A DNA stretch of 64,000 bases from Bolinopsis microptera (taxonomy: Eukaryota; Ctenophora; Tentaculata; Lobata; Bolinopsidae), in the NCBI RefSeq assembly GCF_026151205.1, contig NC_087073.1, positions 9,810,411-9,874,410 on the forward strand, read 5' to 3'. The notes under the pieces are model-generated. The model had not been told where the DNA came from. It saw only the letters and a list, made by a program, of their open reading frames with translations, and searched no databases. The translations under genes and the position numbers were made by a program. Positions 9,127 to 19,239 of this stretch are shown here, in pieces (the first letter of the stretch is position 1; every line of letters begins with the position of its first letter).

Positions 9127-12100
9127 CTAAGTTACGCCAGTCTGATCCAGTTCTTCTGGTACTATTAAGCGTTTGGTGCGGTTTGTGAAGTTGACGATTG
9201 TGGTAATGTGGTGGTTGTCGAATATGTCGTTGACCGAGAGGTAGTAGTCCCGAAAGTATTGACCTCTTAGTTGGGCAATAGCTGGGCACTGTCCAAGAAA
9301 GTGTGAGACAGTTTCCTCTCCGTCACCGCACATAGGACAAGCACTGGTGCTAGATTTGCGGATGGTGTGAAGGTGTTTGTTTAAGCCACAGTGGCCCGTG
9401 ATTAGGTGGACTGCGGTTCTATAGTCTTGTCTATTGTTGATGAGTGACGTGTTTATATTATTGATTATTTTGGTGTGCTTTTGGCCAAGTGTTAGTTTGG
9501 TGTGTCTAGGACCATCCGTTAACCAGATATCCTGATTCAGTCTGTGGACTTTGTTGTTGATTTGTCGTTTGATGTAAGATTGAGGGATTGGGCATTTCAA
9601 AACGTGTTCGCTGGTCGTGCCAAGCTTGGCCAGCTCATCCGCTTTTTCATTTCCCCACAACCCAATATGGGCTGCGATCCATCGGATCTCTAGAGTGTTG
9701 TTCGATCCGAGTGCGTTAAGGGTGTCATAACAGTCTCTAGTAGTTCTGCTCCTCGTTGAAAGCGAGGAAATAGCTTGTATGGAGGAGAGACTATCAGACC
9801 ATATAATGATGTGTGAATTGGTGTAGGATGAGAGATACTTGCAGGCTTCAATGATTGCAGTAAGCTCCGTCTGGTAGACAGTGCAATAATCAGGGAGCTT
9901 GAATGATCTCTCTTCCAGGATGGTGTTGTTGTTGTCAGTCGTGATGATGTACCCAGCCCCACTTCCGGAGTCTGATAGAGACCCGTCTGTGTAGCAGGTG
10001 ATCGTTTCACTGGTAATGTTGTCGATGGTGTGTTGGAGTGCGGTTCTGTATTCAGTGTTGTTAGTTCCAGGAGTGGTGACGGTGAAGTGCCGTCCCAGCA
10101 TCATGGTTGGTGCTGTGAGGTCTCTTGTGGCTCTAGGTGGTATGTTGAGATCCTCCATGAATTGTTTGTTGATTGTGGTGTGGTTTTTGATAGTTCCCTT
10201 CCTGTGGGCGATAGTTTCAAGAGTGAGGCTGCCGTAGGCTTGAAGCCTTGCTGCTCCCTTCGCTGCTTCGCCCCTCAGGAATAGTATGGTGTCTGGGGTG
10301 TCAGTAAGGTGATTCAATGCGAGGAAGGGTGTACTTGGCATGGCACCAGACATCATTCTCAGTGCCAATGCCTGCACACGTTTGAGCTTCCTCGCATTGT
10401 AGTCCGTGTCAATTGCCCTGATCCATATACTACAGCAGTAGGACAGAATGGGTCGAATGACCGCTGTGAACATCCATTTACAAGTTTTAGGGCTCATACC
10501 CCATGTGGGGCCGACAGCTCTTCGACATTGCATGAGGGATGCCGTGGCTTTTTTGGTGATGTTGATGATATGTTCATTGTAATTGAGTTTGCTGTCTAAT
10601 GTCACACCTAGGAATTTAGCCGACTTCGAGAGACCTATAATGTTGTTGCCAACTTTTATTGGTCTCAAAGTCCACTTAGTATTCCAGGTAAACATGACTA
10701 TCTGAGTCTTGAGTGCGCTGATAGATAGATCCTTGGTTTGGCACCATTTTTCTATCGTATTGATGGTTTTGCATGTGCGGTTCCAGATGATGTCCAGGTC
10801 ATTTCCTTCTGCTAGTGAAGCCAGGTCATCTGCGAAGGCTTGCAGGTAACCCGGTATGTCCTTCGCAGTAAAGGAGAGGAGATCGTCGACTACCAGGTTC
10901 CATAGAAAAGGAGAAAGGATGCCTCCCTGTGGGCAGCCTCTCCTGATCTGTACCCTTCTCGACTTATCCTTATGACTTAGATTGATAAAGCGATTAGTGA
11001 CCATGTTGATGATCCATTGCGCTGTAGCTAGGTCCACTTTCGTGGCCCTGACTGCATCAGAAATAGCTTTGAACGAGACGTTGTCGAAGGCGCCCTCTAT
11101 GTCAAGAAAAACTCCTAGGACATATCCCTTCTTAGCTATTCTGCGCTCAATGGTGTGGGTAACTTTATGAAGAGCCGCTTCTGTTGAGCAGCCCTTCCTA
11201 AAGCCGAATTGACGTTTGTTTATGTCATTTGCTATGTTGAGGTCGTGTTGCATGTGCCAAAGAATCACTTTCTCCTGTAATTTTAGCATCACAGGTGAGA
11301 GAGTGATTGTGCGAAAAGACTTAGCCTTGTTGTAGTCGGTTTTGCCGGGTTTGGGGAGGAAGATTCCGATGGAATCCCTCCACAAAGTAGGGATGTGTTG
11401 TGTTTTGTGATTATTTGTCATGATGTTTTGTGTTATATCTTTGATATGGTTCCAGGCTTTCTGGAAGATGATCGGTTTCAGGGTGTCCGGTCCTGCAGCC
11501 TTTAAAGGATCGAAAGACATGAGGGCCTTCTCGATTCTTTCAGGGCTGTAGATTTTGTCTAGTAAGTCTGAGGAGATGGGTATTGGGCCGAGGGGCGGGA
11601 CTGGCGGATCAGTAACACTCTCCCTGAAGTGGGTTTGAGTCATGACCTCCAGTGTCTCCTCTGCGTTTTTGGTGAGTTCTCCGTTGGGTTTATAAATGGC
11701 TTCTAGTTTGTTGTTGGTGTCAGTACAGGTTTTCAGAATCTTGCTCATCCTTCCAGATTCTTTGACCGATTCTGTGTCTCTGCAAAAGTTCCGCCACGCA
11801 TTGCGCTGGGAGTTTGACAGGATCTTGTTGTATTGCTTGTTGCTTTCTCGGAGAGCAAGCCACGAAGCGTCAGTTTTCTTTCTGCGGGCTGTAATGAGTT
11901 TGCGTCTTATTCCCCTCTGAGCTTCCTCGACTTCTCGAGTTAGCCAGGGAGGTTTGCGGACCGCACTCGAGATGTAAGTTATAGGACATGCCTCCTCGAA
12001 GGCTGTCCTGAGAGCAGAGTTTAAGGTGTTGACCTTTAGGTCGATTTCTTGGGGTGTGATAATGCCGTTACTGTGGAGGTCGTTGTTGTTCTGTAGAATC

Positions 12101-13071
12101 TCGTCAAATTTCGCCCAGTCAGTGTGCTTGACTAGTCGTATTTGACGTGGTTCTTTTTTGGGGCCGGATGTTATATCAAACATAATATATCTGTGGTCTG
12201 AGTTAGAGTAAAGATCGCTAACGTGCCAGTTGCTGATCAGCTCCGCCCCCTTTTGGTTAGTTATGGTGAGATCAATAATGGAATTATGACCGCGTGAGTT
12301 GAGAAATGTGGGTGTTGACCCTCTGTTGGAACAGGCGAGCCCTAGTGACGAGAGGAAATCTAGGAGATCCTCCCCCCTACTATTGCACATCCTATTACCC
12401 CAGAGAGTGTGTTGGGAGTTGGTGTCAGACCCTATGATAAGCGGTATGTTGTTATCAATAGCATACTTGGCTAAAGGTGTTGTCTCGTGGGATGGAGCAG
12501 GGCCATTAATATCCATGTACGAAGCTGCCAGAATTACTTCTGTTGAGCTTAGTTGGATCTTAATGGCTACCTGGTCCGGGGTTGTAAATTGCAGCAGTTC
12601 CCAGCTTTTGACGGCTAGGTTTTTGTGTATTACTACGGCGGCACGTGGCCTAATGTCCCCGGCCTTATAATAATACTCAGTTAGGTCCTTGCTTATAGTT
12701 GGGATATGGTTCTTGTTGTTTGTGTATGGTTCCGTAGCAAGTATAATAGGATTTTTCCTGCCGTGAGTGTTCACTAGCAGGGTTTTCCAGGCGTTGTACT
12801 TGCGTTTGAGGTTGATTTGGGTAACAGAGTAATGTTCAAAATGAGTTTTACCTGTTTTGGCTGTAGTTTTTGAGGTGGTCTTCTTGCCCCTTCCACCTCT
12901 GCGTGTCTTATGTCGTTGTATGTTATTGTTGTTTGTGGGGGTGGTATCGGTTGGAATAGTATTGGTGGTGGGGGTGGTGGGGTTTGCATTAGTGTTGGTG
13001 TTGGAGACGTGGAGTTCAGCATCAGCAGTTTCCCTCACCGGACCAGTACTAGGACCTTTTGGTTCGGGCAC
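9127..13071 (-). CDS. Retrotransposon ORF2: endonuclease, RT, RNase H
   Basis: A 1314-codon frame. The N terminus is Thr/Asn-rich and basic (RRGGRGKK). It is followed by an apurinic-type endonuclease (TEPYTN, GSDTNSQHTLWG, NSDHRYIMF), a reverse transcriptase (GPDTLKPIIF, GFRKGCSTEAA, LDIEGAFDNV, CPQGGILSP, FADDLASL) and RNase H (YTDGSLSDSGSGAG, QTELTAIIE, WSDSLSS, AHIGLWGNEKADELA). A CPMCGDGEETVSHFLGQC zinc motif ends it. The frame begins at GTG, overlaps the end of ORF1 by 23 bp in the +1 frame, and stays open further upstream into ORF1; there is no ATG before the endonuclease domain. Translation therefore probably depends on frameshifting or reinitiation. Confidence 0.92.
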   Translation of the reverse strand: MPEPKGPSTGPVRETADAELHVSNTNTNANPTTPTTNTIPTDTTPTNNNNIQRHKTRRGGRGKKTTSKTTAKTGKTHFEHYSVTQINLKRKYNAWKTLLVNTHGRKNPIILATEPYTNNKNHIPTISKDLTEYYYKAGDIRPRAAVVIHKNLAVKSWELLQFTTPDQVAIKIQLSSTEVILAASYMDINGPAPSHETTPLAKYAIDNNIPLIIGSDTNSQHTLWGNRMCNSRGEDLLDFLSSLGLACSNRGSTPTFLNSRGHNSIIDLTITNQKGAELISNWHVSDLYSNSDHRYIMFDITSGPKKEPRQIRLVKHTDWAKFDEILQNNNDLHSNGIITPQEIDLKVNTLNSALRTAFEEACPITYISSAVRKPPWLTREVEEAQRGIRRKLITARRKKTDASWLALRESNKQYNKILSNSQRNAWRNFCRDTESVKESGRMSKILKTCTDTNNKLEAIYKPNGELTKNAEETLEVMTQTHFRESVTDPPVPPLGPIPISSDLLDKIYSPERIEKALMSFDPLKAAGPDTLKPIIFQKAWNHIKDITQNIMTNNHKTQHIPTLWRDSIGIFLPKPGKTDYNKAKSFRTITLSPVMLKLQEKVILWHMQHDLNIANDINKRQFGFRKGCSTEAALHKVTHTIERRIAKKGYVLGVFLDIEGAFDNVSFKAISDAVRATKVDLATAQWIINMVTNRFINLSHKDKSRRVQIRRGCPQGGILSPFLWNLVVDDLLSFTAKDIPGYLQAFADDLASLAEGNDLDIIWNRTCKTINTIEKWCQTKDLSISALKTQIVMFTWNTKWTLRPIKVGNNIIGLSKSAKFLGVTLDSKLNYNEHIINITKKATASLMQCRRAVGPTWGMSPKTCKWMFTAVIRPILSYCCSIWIRAIDTDYNARKLKRVQALALRMMSGAMPSTPFLALNHLTDTPDTILFLRGEAAKGAARLQAYGSLTLETIAHRKGTIKNHTTINKQFMEDLNIPPRATRDLTAPTMMLGRHFTVTTPGTNNTEYRTALQHTIDNITSETITCYTDGSLSDSGSGAGYIITTDNNNTILEERSFKLPDYCTVYQTELTAIIEACKYLSSYTNSHIIIWSDSLSSIQAISSLSTRSRTTRDCYDTLNALGSNNTLEIRWIAAHIGLWGNEKADELAKLGTTSEHVLKCPIPQSYIKRQINNKVHRLNQDIWLTDGPRHTKLTLGQKHTKIINNINTSLINNRQDYRTAVHLITGHCGLNKHLHTIRKSSTSACPMCGDGEETVSHFLGQCPAIAQLRGQYFRDYYLSVNDIFDNHHITTIVNFTNRTKRLIVPEELDQTGVT

Positions 13072-14548
13072 TGTGTCTGGGGGCCGGCCTGAGGCGTACA
13101 GCAGCGACCAGCGTTTCTAGTAGGAAACTATGTTCCTTGAGGAAGGTCTCTCCCTCAGGTGAGACCTCCACCCAGATCCGCTGCCGCTGCCTGGACCCAA
13201 CCGACAAACCCCCGCCTTCCTGTTGCTGAACTTCCACAGTCTCCCAGGTATTGGACACGTGCCTCAGAGAGCTGCATGGTAGACCATGCGCTACGTTCCT
13301 CAGCATTAGTCCCCGTACTATAGTATGAGGGTCAAGACCAACATCACTAGGTCCCTTCCCCGATAACTGATTTGGCACGTAAAAGGCGTACCGGCTCCAA
13401 ACGTCCTGGGAGGTGACTGTCCAGCCTGCCTTTTCAAGGCACGCTGTTACCACCTCCGCAGACGCCAGGTCCGCCAGCTCTAATCGCGATCCACCAGGTA
13501 TCGGTACTAACGACGTAATTACCAGAGGCTGTGGGACGAGGAAAAGTTGGCGGGCGATGAGATCGCTCGCATCACTACCCTCCCCTTCCTTGACAGCAAG
13601 AAGGGTGATCACAGGATCACCCTTCCTGTATATCTCTTCGGGGGTGGGAAGCAATTCCTCCTCATCCTCCCCGTCCTCAAACTCTGGCTGCCGGTCTTGT
13701 TGTTGTGTCTGTTGTTGTTGTTGTTGTTGTGGTTGTTGTTGTTGTTGGTGTTGTAGTTGGGGGTTGTCCGAGCTGACAGGAGCACCGTTCTTGCTCTTGT
13801 TCTTACCCCTGCCCCTGCCGCCCCTGGACCTCCTGTTGCTGTTCGAACGCGTAACCGTTGGGTTTGGTCCCCCTCTCTCGACAAGCCCATTGGATTTTAC
13901 TCCGTCGGGGGCAGTCTTGGTCGGGTTTCCGGGCCCAGCCGTGTTAGCGCTCGGTGAAAGAGCGGAGTTGTCCCCAGTTGAAGCTGAGGGCAAGTTGTCA
14001 GGCGTAATTGGGTGAGATGCAGGAGAGGGGGTGGTAATCGGTTGCGGCCGGTGATCGGTGCTGCTGCTTGCTGCTGCTCTAGCAGCATTAAGCAAGGCAT
14101 CCCTTTTCTCCGACTGCCTCGATTTTGCCGAATCCCGTCTGTCTCCCCTCTTACTGGAGGGACTGAGCACGGACAGCCCTTTCATTGTGGTGTGGAGAGT
14201 CTCGGAGGTACCACTGTTCACTCTAGAGCGACAGTGTTGCTCCTCCAAGTCTCCCGCTTGTATATTGATGTAAGAGTCGCTGAGATGGTCGGGGCTTAGG
14301 CGGAGAAGGTTAAGTTCCGATTCTGTGATACTATCCGCATCCACGTCAGGATAAACTGAGGGAATGAGAGATGGTAACTTGTAAGGTCTGTGGTAGTGAC
14401 AGTGCGCGTGCCAGCGCATTGGGGTGTGTACTTTAATCACAAGAATGTCAAATGTTACGCGCAAATCTGGAGATTTGTGCCACAATACGGAAGTAGATGT
14501 CTCACCTATCTTGATCTTAGGCGGATCCATCTCTTTATCGCTTGACAT
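13049..14548 (-). CDS. Retrotransposon ORF1 protein
   Basis: About 499 residues from the ATG at 14548 (MSSDKEMDPPK). The same frame stays open upstream to about 15058 through the tandem 5' units but starts there with GTG, so I prefer the internal ATG. Features in order: a His-rich patch, a Ser/Pro/Thr-rich low-complexity middle, an RGGRGRGKNKSK basic stretch, a poly-Gln run (CAA repeats), an acidic EFEDGEDEEELLP segment, and a folded-looking C-terminal region ending in RIWVEVSPEGETFLKE. I see no CCHC zinc knuckles. The role is presumably RNA binding in the RNP; the C-terminal domain is unassigned (DUF4780-like is a guess). Confidence 0.75.
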   Translation of the reverse strand: MSSDKEMDPPKIKIGETSTSVLWHKSPDLRVTFDILVIKVHTPMRWHAHCHYHRPYKLPSLIPSVYPDVDADSITESELNLLRLSPDHLSDSYINIQAGDLEEQHCRSRVNSGTSETLHTTMKGLSVLSPSSKRGDRRDSAKSRQSEKRDALLNAARAAASSSTDHRPQPITTPSPASHPITPDNLPSASTGDNSALSPSANTAGPGNPTKTAPDGVKSNGLVERGGPNPTVTRSNSNRRSRGGRGRGKNKSKNGAPVSSDNPQLQHQQQQQPQQQQQQQTQQQDRQPEFEDGEDEEELLPTPEEIYRKGDPVITLLAVKEGEGSDASDLIARQLFLVPQPLVITSLVPIPGGSRLELADLASAEVVTACLEKAGWTVTSQDVWSRYAFYVPNQLSGKGPSDVGLDPHTIVRGLMLRNVAHGLPCSSLRHVSNTWETVEVQQQEGGGLSVGSRQRQRIWVEVSPEGETFLKEHSFLLETLVAAVRLRPAPRHSARTKRS

Positions 14549-14639
14549 TATTGTTGTTCTTGCTATGGTAGGTTCTTGATAAGTATTAATATAGTTAGAT
14601 AGTGATATAGTTTCCATATTGGTAATCCAGTAATGTAAT

Positions 14640-15110
14640 GTTGGAGTAATAGTGCAGGATGCCATAATGGGTGTTAGATGATCGCAGTCCCGGTGGTGAC
14701 CGACATTCCTGCAGCAAAACTGAGAAGTCTGCGCAAATGTATCAGTCACGCACGATTCCGGATCCTTCCAGCGCCAATCATTGGAAATCCAGTGTTGTAA
14801 TGTTGGAGTAGTAGTGGTTGTGGGATGATCACAGTCCCGGTAGTGACTGACATTCTTGCAGCTAGACTGAATAATCTGCGCAATTGTATCAGTCACACAC
14901 GATTCCGGATCCTTCCCGCTCCCATAATTGAGAAACAAGTGATGTAGTGTTGGAGTAATAGTGCAGGATGCCATAGTGGATGTTGGATGATCGCAGTCTC
15001 GGTGGTGATCGACATTCTTGCAGCTAAACCGAGAAGTCAGCGCAATTGTATCAGTCACCCACGATTCCGGATCCTTCCAGCGCCCATCATTGGTGCCCCT
15101 GTGTTGTAGT
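14640..15110 (-). repeat. Tandem ~150-bp units in the element's 5' region
   Basis: Three diverged units are marked by gattccggatccttcc at 14754, 14901 and 15063 (spacings 147 and 162). Each also carries gtatcagtcac and agtcccggt/agtctcggt words. They lie between the 5' end and the preferred ORF1 start, as promoter monomers do in some LINEs. Confidence 0.75.
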
Positions 15111-15960
15111 GAGAGTGTGTTAGTGAGAGTTTTAACACTTTCTGCGTATCGTAGAAAGATAGTTGTAATACTTACGACGACAGTAGTGAAATGCCGCCTA
15201 ATAAACGAAAGGGAAAAAGGTGCTAATGATCGGTGTTAAGGGCCCGACCTTGAAGTTCACACCATAGACTTCTAAAACCCTATATGCTCGGTTGTGGATG
15301 AAGGCTATGAGTGCTCAAGAGGGAACGGATCAAATGAGGTAAAGGAAATCGCTTGGCACGTGCAACTTATGTCCAGTGTTGCTCAGTTGGACAGTACAGC
15401 TTAGTCTCGGCTGGTCTTGTGATGCCGGTAAAGCCCCCTTACCACGGCAAGGTCATCTGCTCTGGATAAAGCACCACTGCCAACCTCTATTTGTGGAAAC
15501 AAAAGTGGATAGGGTTGGGCCATGGGCAGTAATTCCAGAGCCAATGGGCAGAGTCATGTTTGGTGCTCTATTGCTCAGGATTGACTCTGCCGCTGTACTT
15601 TTAATCAGTGATTTCCACCATGCGTTGCCGGTACCACGGCAGACAGCTCCCCATGCCTGGTATGCGATACAGGGCAAGAGCACTTCCACCAGGGAGAGAC
15701 CAGGGCCTCCGAGACGCCGTCAGCTATCAACCCGGCTGCCGTCCTTACGAGCTATCCAGCGACTTTAGTCGCAAGATTCTCAGTGCAGACCACATCCGTT
15801 TCGACCACCAACCACGCCTCTCAGCCTGATCGTCACCCTGGTTTCAACCCTCCCGCCCAGCCTCAGCAGACCCGCACCGGGGACCATCCGCCAGAACCAC
15901 CAGGCCCCACTAGACAGAATTCCCTGAAGCTGCCTGGTCTTTTGCCCGGAACCAGACAAG
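15111..15960 (-). other. 5' untranslated region of the non-LTR element
   Basis: GC-richer than the surrounding DNA, with no domain-bearing ORF. It ends exactly at the TCCAGCT duplication. It supplies the read-through residues after TM1 of the disrupted receptor. Confidence 0.6.
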
Positions 15961-15967
15961 TCCAGCT
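15961..15967. repeat. 7-bp target-site duplication TCCAGCT (right copy)
   Basis: Identical to 8879-8885. On the minus strand it encodes part of the TM1 Ala-Gly pair. Confidence 0.85.
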
Positions 15968-16955
15968 GTAGCACCTAGAGATATGCCTACAATAAACTCT
16001 GGAGAGGTAATGGAGATGAAGTTCGGTGGGACAGGTGCACATAGGGTATTATTCCTCACTGAAAGCTCGTCTTCTTTACAATACACACAGTTAATAGAGT
16101 TAACACGAGAGGATATACAGTTTTCGGCGCACCATTGACATCTCCAGCATTTGGAAAGACCATGAGAGTGGGATAAGAGGTACGTCTGACTTCCTGCTGG
16201 ACAGTCCAGAGAGCAGGGATCAGATCCTCCTATTTCATTAACATGATCTCTCAAAGTTTCATCCAGTGCTGCTGAAAGATCCTTTTCAGACTGGTCGAAT
16301 GACACCCTCCCTCGCATGATTTCAGTGCTGTTGCTGTTCTCCCTTCGAAACTCTATAACTTCATATCCCTTTGACAGTGTGCTGTTCACAAATTTGATAT
16401 TTTCCACAGATTGTCCGTACATCTGCATATTATGTGCCTCCGATTCAATACTTTCAAACAGTTTTTCCCTGAGCTCGTAGATTCCTATCCCTTCTTCTAA
16501 ACCAATCAATAGCTTCTCCAAGTGGCTTTTTAAAAGCAAAGTTGCAGTAGCTACAAATCCCATCCAGCTAGTGAGCGGTCTTTTGTTCTGACAATCTATT
16601 GTTAGATCCCCAACTGGATCATCGAAAGTGCAATTCCTGATATGTTTGTAGTCTTTTGAGAGCTTGTCATCAGCGGCTTTAGCACGGTCGTACAGTAAAC
16701 CTCCCTTAGCTTTCAGCTTATCTAGATCCATATTCTGTACCTCTGATCTTAAGTAGATAAAGATCTCGTGTTCTATATCCAACTCCTTTTCCAAAATGTT
16801 CTTTTGACTGTTCCGATACCTGTCCCGTGACACAGTGAAGCCGAATATGTAGGTCTTGTGCCTCCATTTTCGTCTGTTGATTGTCTCGCTGAGGAATGGA
16901 AGAATTTGTCTCTCGTTTCCGTTCAAAAGGAGCAGTTGTATTGGAGCTGGAGGCA
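15968..16955 (-). CDS. Class C GPCR, ectodomain half of last exon
   Basis: About 329 residues on the minus strand after a tttcag acceptor. It starts with the rest of the ligand-binding lobe (PPAPIQLLLLNGNERQ), then a long charged or helical region. A Cys-rich module with nine cysteines, from CSLDCPAGSQ to NNTLCAPVPP, resembles the class C NCD3G domain. It ends with the start of TM1 (EFIVGISLGATAG). N-glycosylation sequons include NCT, NST and NNT. The frame runs about 58 bp into the element before stopping. Confidence 0.82.
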
Positions 16956-17101
16956 CTGAAATTCATATAATATGTGTCTATATTTCTAATGAGCTATTTC
17001 GCATCATATTCTAATCCATTTATTATAATGATAATATTGTAAAAAGAACTGATATTCACGAATTTTGATCTTGCGGAATTGAATCTTTTGGTAAAATTAA
17101 C

Positions 17102-17171
17102 CTTTGTTATTTGCGTCGTACTCCTCAAAGATGCGCATCTCGTTAAAAATTGTTAATCTCCCCCCTCCTTT
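17102..17171 (-). CDS. Class C GPCR, exon 5 (small)
   Basis: A 70-nt exon between a ctttcag acceptor and a G|gttaat donor. It encodes 23 codons plus one base (KGGGRLTIFNEMRIFEEYDA and so on). It supplies the one-base phase needed by the next exon at 16955. Short, so the call rests on phase and splice-site fit. Confidence 0.65.
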
Positions 17172-17411
17172 CTGAAAGAATATATTTTGTCCTATACGTA
17201 CAGTCGTGCAATTTAATCAGTTTTATAAAATTGTTTCCAGCATTCTCCAAAAACTGTTGAAAATTTAGTAGCTGCCCTTTGGAAGCCATTCAAGTGATGA
17301 AATATGAGGCAGATTTGACTAACAGGCCACATAAGGAAGAAAATTATGCCAAAAAATCAGTTTTGATCGTGAATTGTGAAAGGCTTTTATTAATTTTTTA
17401 TTAATTGTTAC

Positions 17412-17573
17412 CTTCAAAACATATCGCTCGTGAACATAACGAGCTGCAGTTTCAGAGTGAGGGTGGAACCAAATATCAACATATTGAGCGTTTAGAAACT
17501 TCAGGAGGTTTATCATACTCATCGCCTCCATCTCTTCTGTCTCAATCAGAGATAAATATGTAGGGTATTGTTC
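17412..17573 (-). CDS. Class C GPCR, exon 4
   Basis: 162 nt, phase 0 at both ends, bounded by tttcag and AAG|gtaaca. It encodes EQYPTYLSLIETEEMEAMSM followed by INLLKFLNAQYVDIWFHP. This is the typical segment of a class C Venus-flytrap domain where lobe 1 passes into lobe 2. Confidence 0.78.
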
Positions 17574-17795
17574 CTGAAATGAAGGGACTATATTTGTTTC
17601 CTTATTATATATTTAAGGATGAAATGCCTAGAGGCAAGTTGATATGTTCTCAAACGTCGTGTCGGCCGGGTGGTGCCGATGGGAGGCGCTGAGGATGGGA
17701 CTCCTGGACTCACCACACCGGCAAAACGCCTTCATGATGAGCCAATCATAGAAACCCTCAGAATTTCAGGTTGAATTGGTTACTATTTTAGGTAC

Positions 17796-17973
17796 CTTGT
17801 CAAGGAAAGCATCCTCCGAGTAAATGTAACCAATAGTGGGAATGAAGAAGGAAGTTGGAGGTCCTATAGATGACAGAGCTCCACTAGTCGCATCCGAAGC
17901 AATAACGCCAACCACTTTATTGTTCAATGAAACCTTGCTTCCGATCTGCCGGGCTATGTACTGAGTGTCACAT
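17796..17973 (-). CDS. Class C GPCR, exon 3
   Basis: 178 nt, tattcag acceptor and AAG|gtacct donor. It encodes CDTQYIARQIGSKVSL and then KVVGVIASDATSGALSS, matching the ligand-binding strand/helix (VVGVI...) of class C receptors. Phase fits exons 2 and 4. Confidence 0.8.
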
Positions 17974-18814
17974 CTGAATATAAATTAGCTGAAATTCCAA
18001 ATAAATAATCAGGATCTTTAGAAAAAAGCATGGGGCTATAAGAAAGGGTGTACCATAATCCTTGCGGTTTCAGCCATTTATTTCATGATATTACTCCGTA
18101 ATGTCTGCTCTAGGAAAGTAATATGGTTCAATTTTGGGCTTCAGGACGTCATATTTTTCCTTCTAATTCTGTTCAAGCTCAATTACTGGAATGATCATTT
18201 GATGAGCATTTTGAATACAATAACTCGCACCAATAGAGTGGATACCACTGCAAACCCTCATCCTATCCTATCTCTGCAAACCCTCATCCTATCCTATCCC
18301 GTATGGATTTTACTGCCAACCTTGATATCTCCGCCATTTCAAATCCGTTTTGCATCTGTTTTTCAAATCATATTGAACTATGGGCCCTTTTCCCTTTTCC
18401 ATAGCAAGTGGAGGAAACACGGGATTTGTAATTGTTTATAATTTGTTAGTAAATAGCAGGAACCCGTATAACCCTAAAATTGTGTCAAGACTCAAGAGAC
18501 TAAAATAATTATTACCTATTTAATTCGCGTTTATGACACCACTTGGGGGTCAAAATTTTGGGCTCTTAAACTCCTATTTCTTGGCCAATTTTTTATTTTT
18601 TTCACGCTGATTTAGAGGCCATTAAAGCATAATTGACCCAGTCAAAAAAGTTTCAGTTTTATATCTTTTACGGTTTTTGCGGAAAGTCGCGTTAAAGTTG
18701 ATGCCGTGGTGTCAGTAAAATGGTACGGATCCATATAATATATCGTCTCGCTTTATATATAGTAAGATAATAGTATTTATTAAGTTATTAGTAATAATAG
18801 TATAATAAGCAAAC

Positions 18815-18946
18815 CCTGAATATATCTCATAGCCGATAGAGTAACCATCGTCCTTTAAGTCCTTCATCAAGTCTTGAAAAACAAGCGCTTTCTCCAGCCC
18901 GTAGACGGAGGAATTGATTAGTGTGCATTCTAATGTTTCCTGATTC
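18815..18946 (-). CDS. Class C GPCR, exon 2
   Basis: 132 nt between a cccacag acceptor and a GG|gtttgc donor. It encodes LNQETLECTLINSSVYGLEK and more, with an NSS sequon. It joins exon 1 in phase 2. Confidence 0.72.
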
Positions 18947-19110
18947 CTGTGGGATGAACTGTTACCGGATATTTAATTGGTATCAAAGTGCACCACTGAA
19001 GTTACTAATGAATAGTTAAACTTTCCAAATAGGCTCTCATCTTTGAACAGTCGTTTTTTACCAAATAGTTAATGATTCAAAACACACTCCTCTCATACAT
19101 GTTAACTTAC

Positions 19111-19238
19111 AGTATTCCGAAGTTAAATATTCCGACAATTATAAAATCCCCATCCTCTCTGATCAAAGGTTCAGAGAGGAGTTCGTTAATTTTGCTGATA
19201 ATAACCGGCAATATCACCAGCAGCACTGTTAACCTCCT
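19111..19238 (-). CDS. Class C GPCR, exon 1 with signal peptide
   Basis: Starts at ATG 19238: MRRLTVLLVILPVIISKINE is a basic start plus hydrophobic core, a good signal peptide. It is followed by GDFIIVGIFNFG, the first strand of the Venus-flytrap domain. The donor is CT|gtaagt. The promoter presumably lies above 19240. Confidence 0.72.
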
Positions 19239-19239
19239 C

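Larger units (their letters stand above)
8886..15960 (-). mobile_element. I/R1-group-like non-LTR retrotransposon, full length
   Basis: A 7,075-bp insertion. The minus strand holds a GC-rich 5' region with tandem units, ORF1, ORF2 (endonuclease, RT, RNase H), a short 3' UTR and a poly-A tail (poly-T at 8886 to about 8921). It is flanked by TCCAGCT duplications and interrupts TM1 of the class C GPCR. Both ORFs are open, which suggests a young copy. The RNase H domain and the C-terminal CCHC-type motif place it in the I/R1/LOA-type group; a finer clade needs a tree. Confidence 0.88.
8063..19238 (-). pseudogene. Class C GPCR gene, interrupted by a retrotransposon
   Basis: Seven exons on the minus strand: 19238-19111, 18946-18815, 17973-17796, 17573-17412, 17171-17102, and a last exon split into 16955-15968 and 8878-8063 by a 7.1-kb element at 8886-15960. 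Every junction has GT/AG signals and compatible phase. With one copy of the 7-bp target duplication kept, the coding length is 2481 nt, exactly 827 codons. Order: signal peptide, Venus-flytrap-like ligand-binding domain, long helical or charged insert, Cys-rich domain, 7TM. As sequenced, translation runs from TM1 into the element's 5' region and soon stops, so this allele should give a receptor without its 7TM bundle. The Cys-rich domain points to the mGluR/CaSR-like side rather than GABA-B, but divergence is high. Confidence 0.85.

Noticed and set aside
9690-10010. Extra minus-strand ORFs inside retrotransposon ORF2
   Set aside because: Out-of-frame shadows of the RNase H region.
13413-14015. 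Cys/Ser-rich + strand frame
   Set aside because: Antisense of retrotransposon ORF1, including its CAA (poly-Gln) run.
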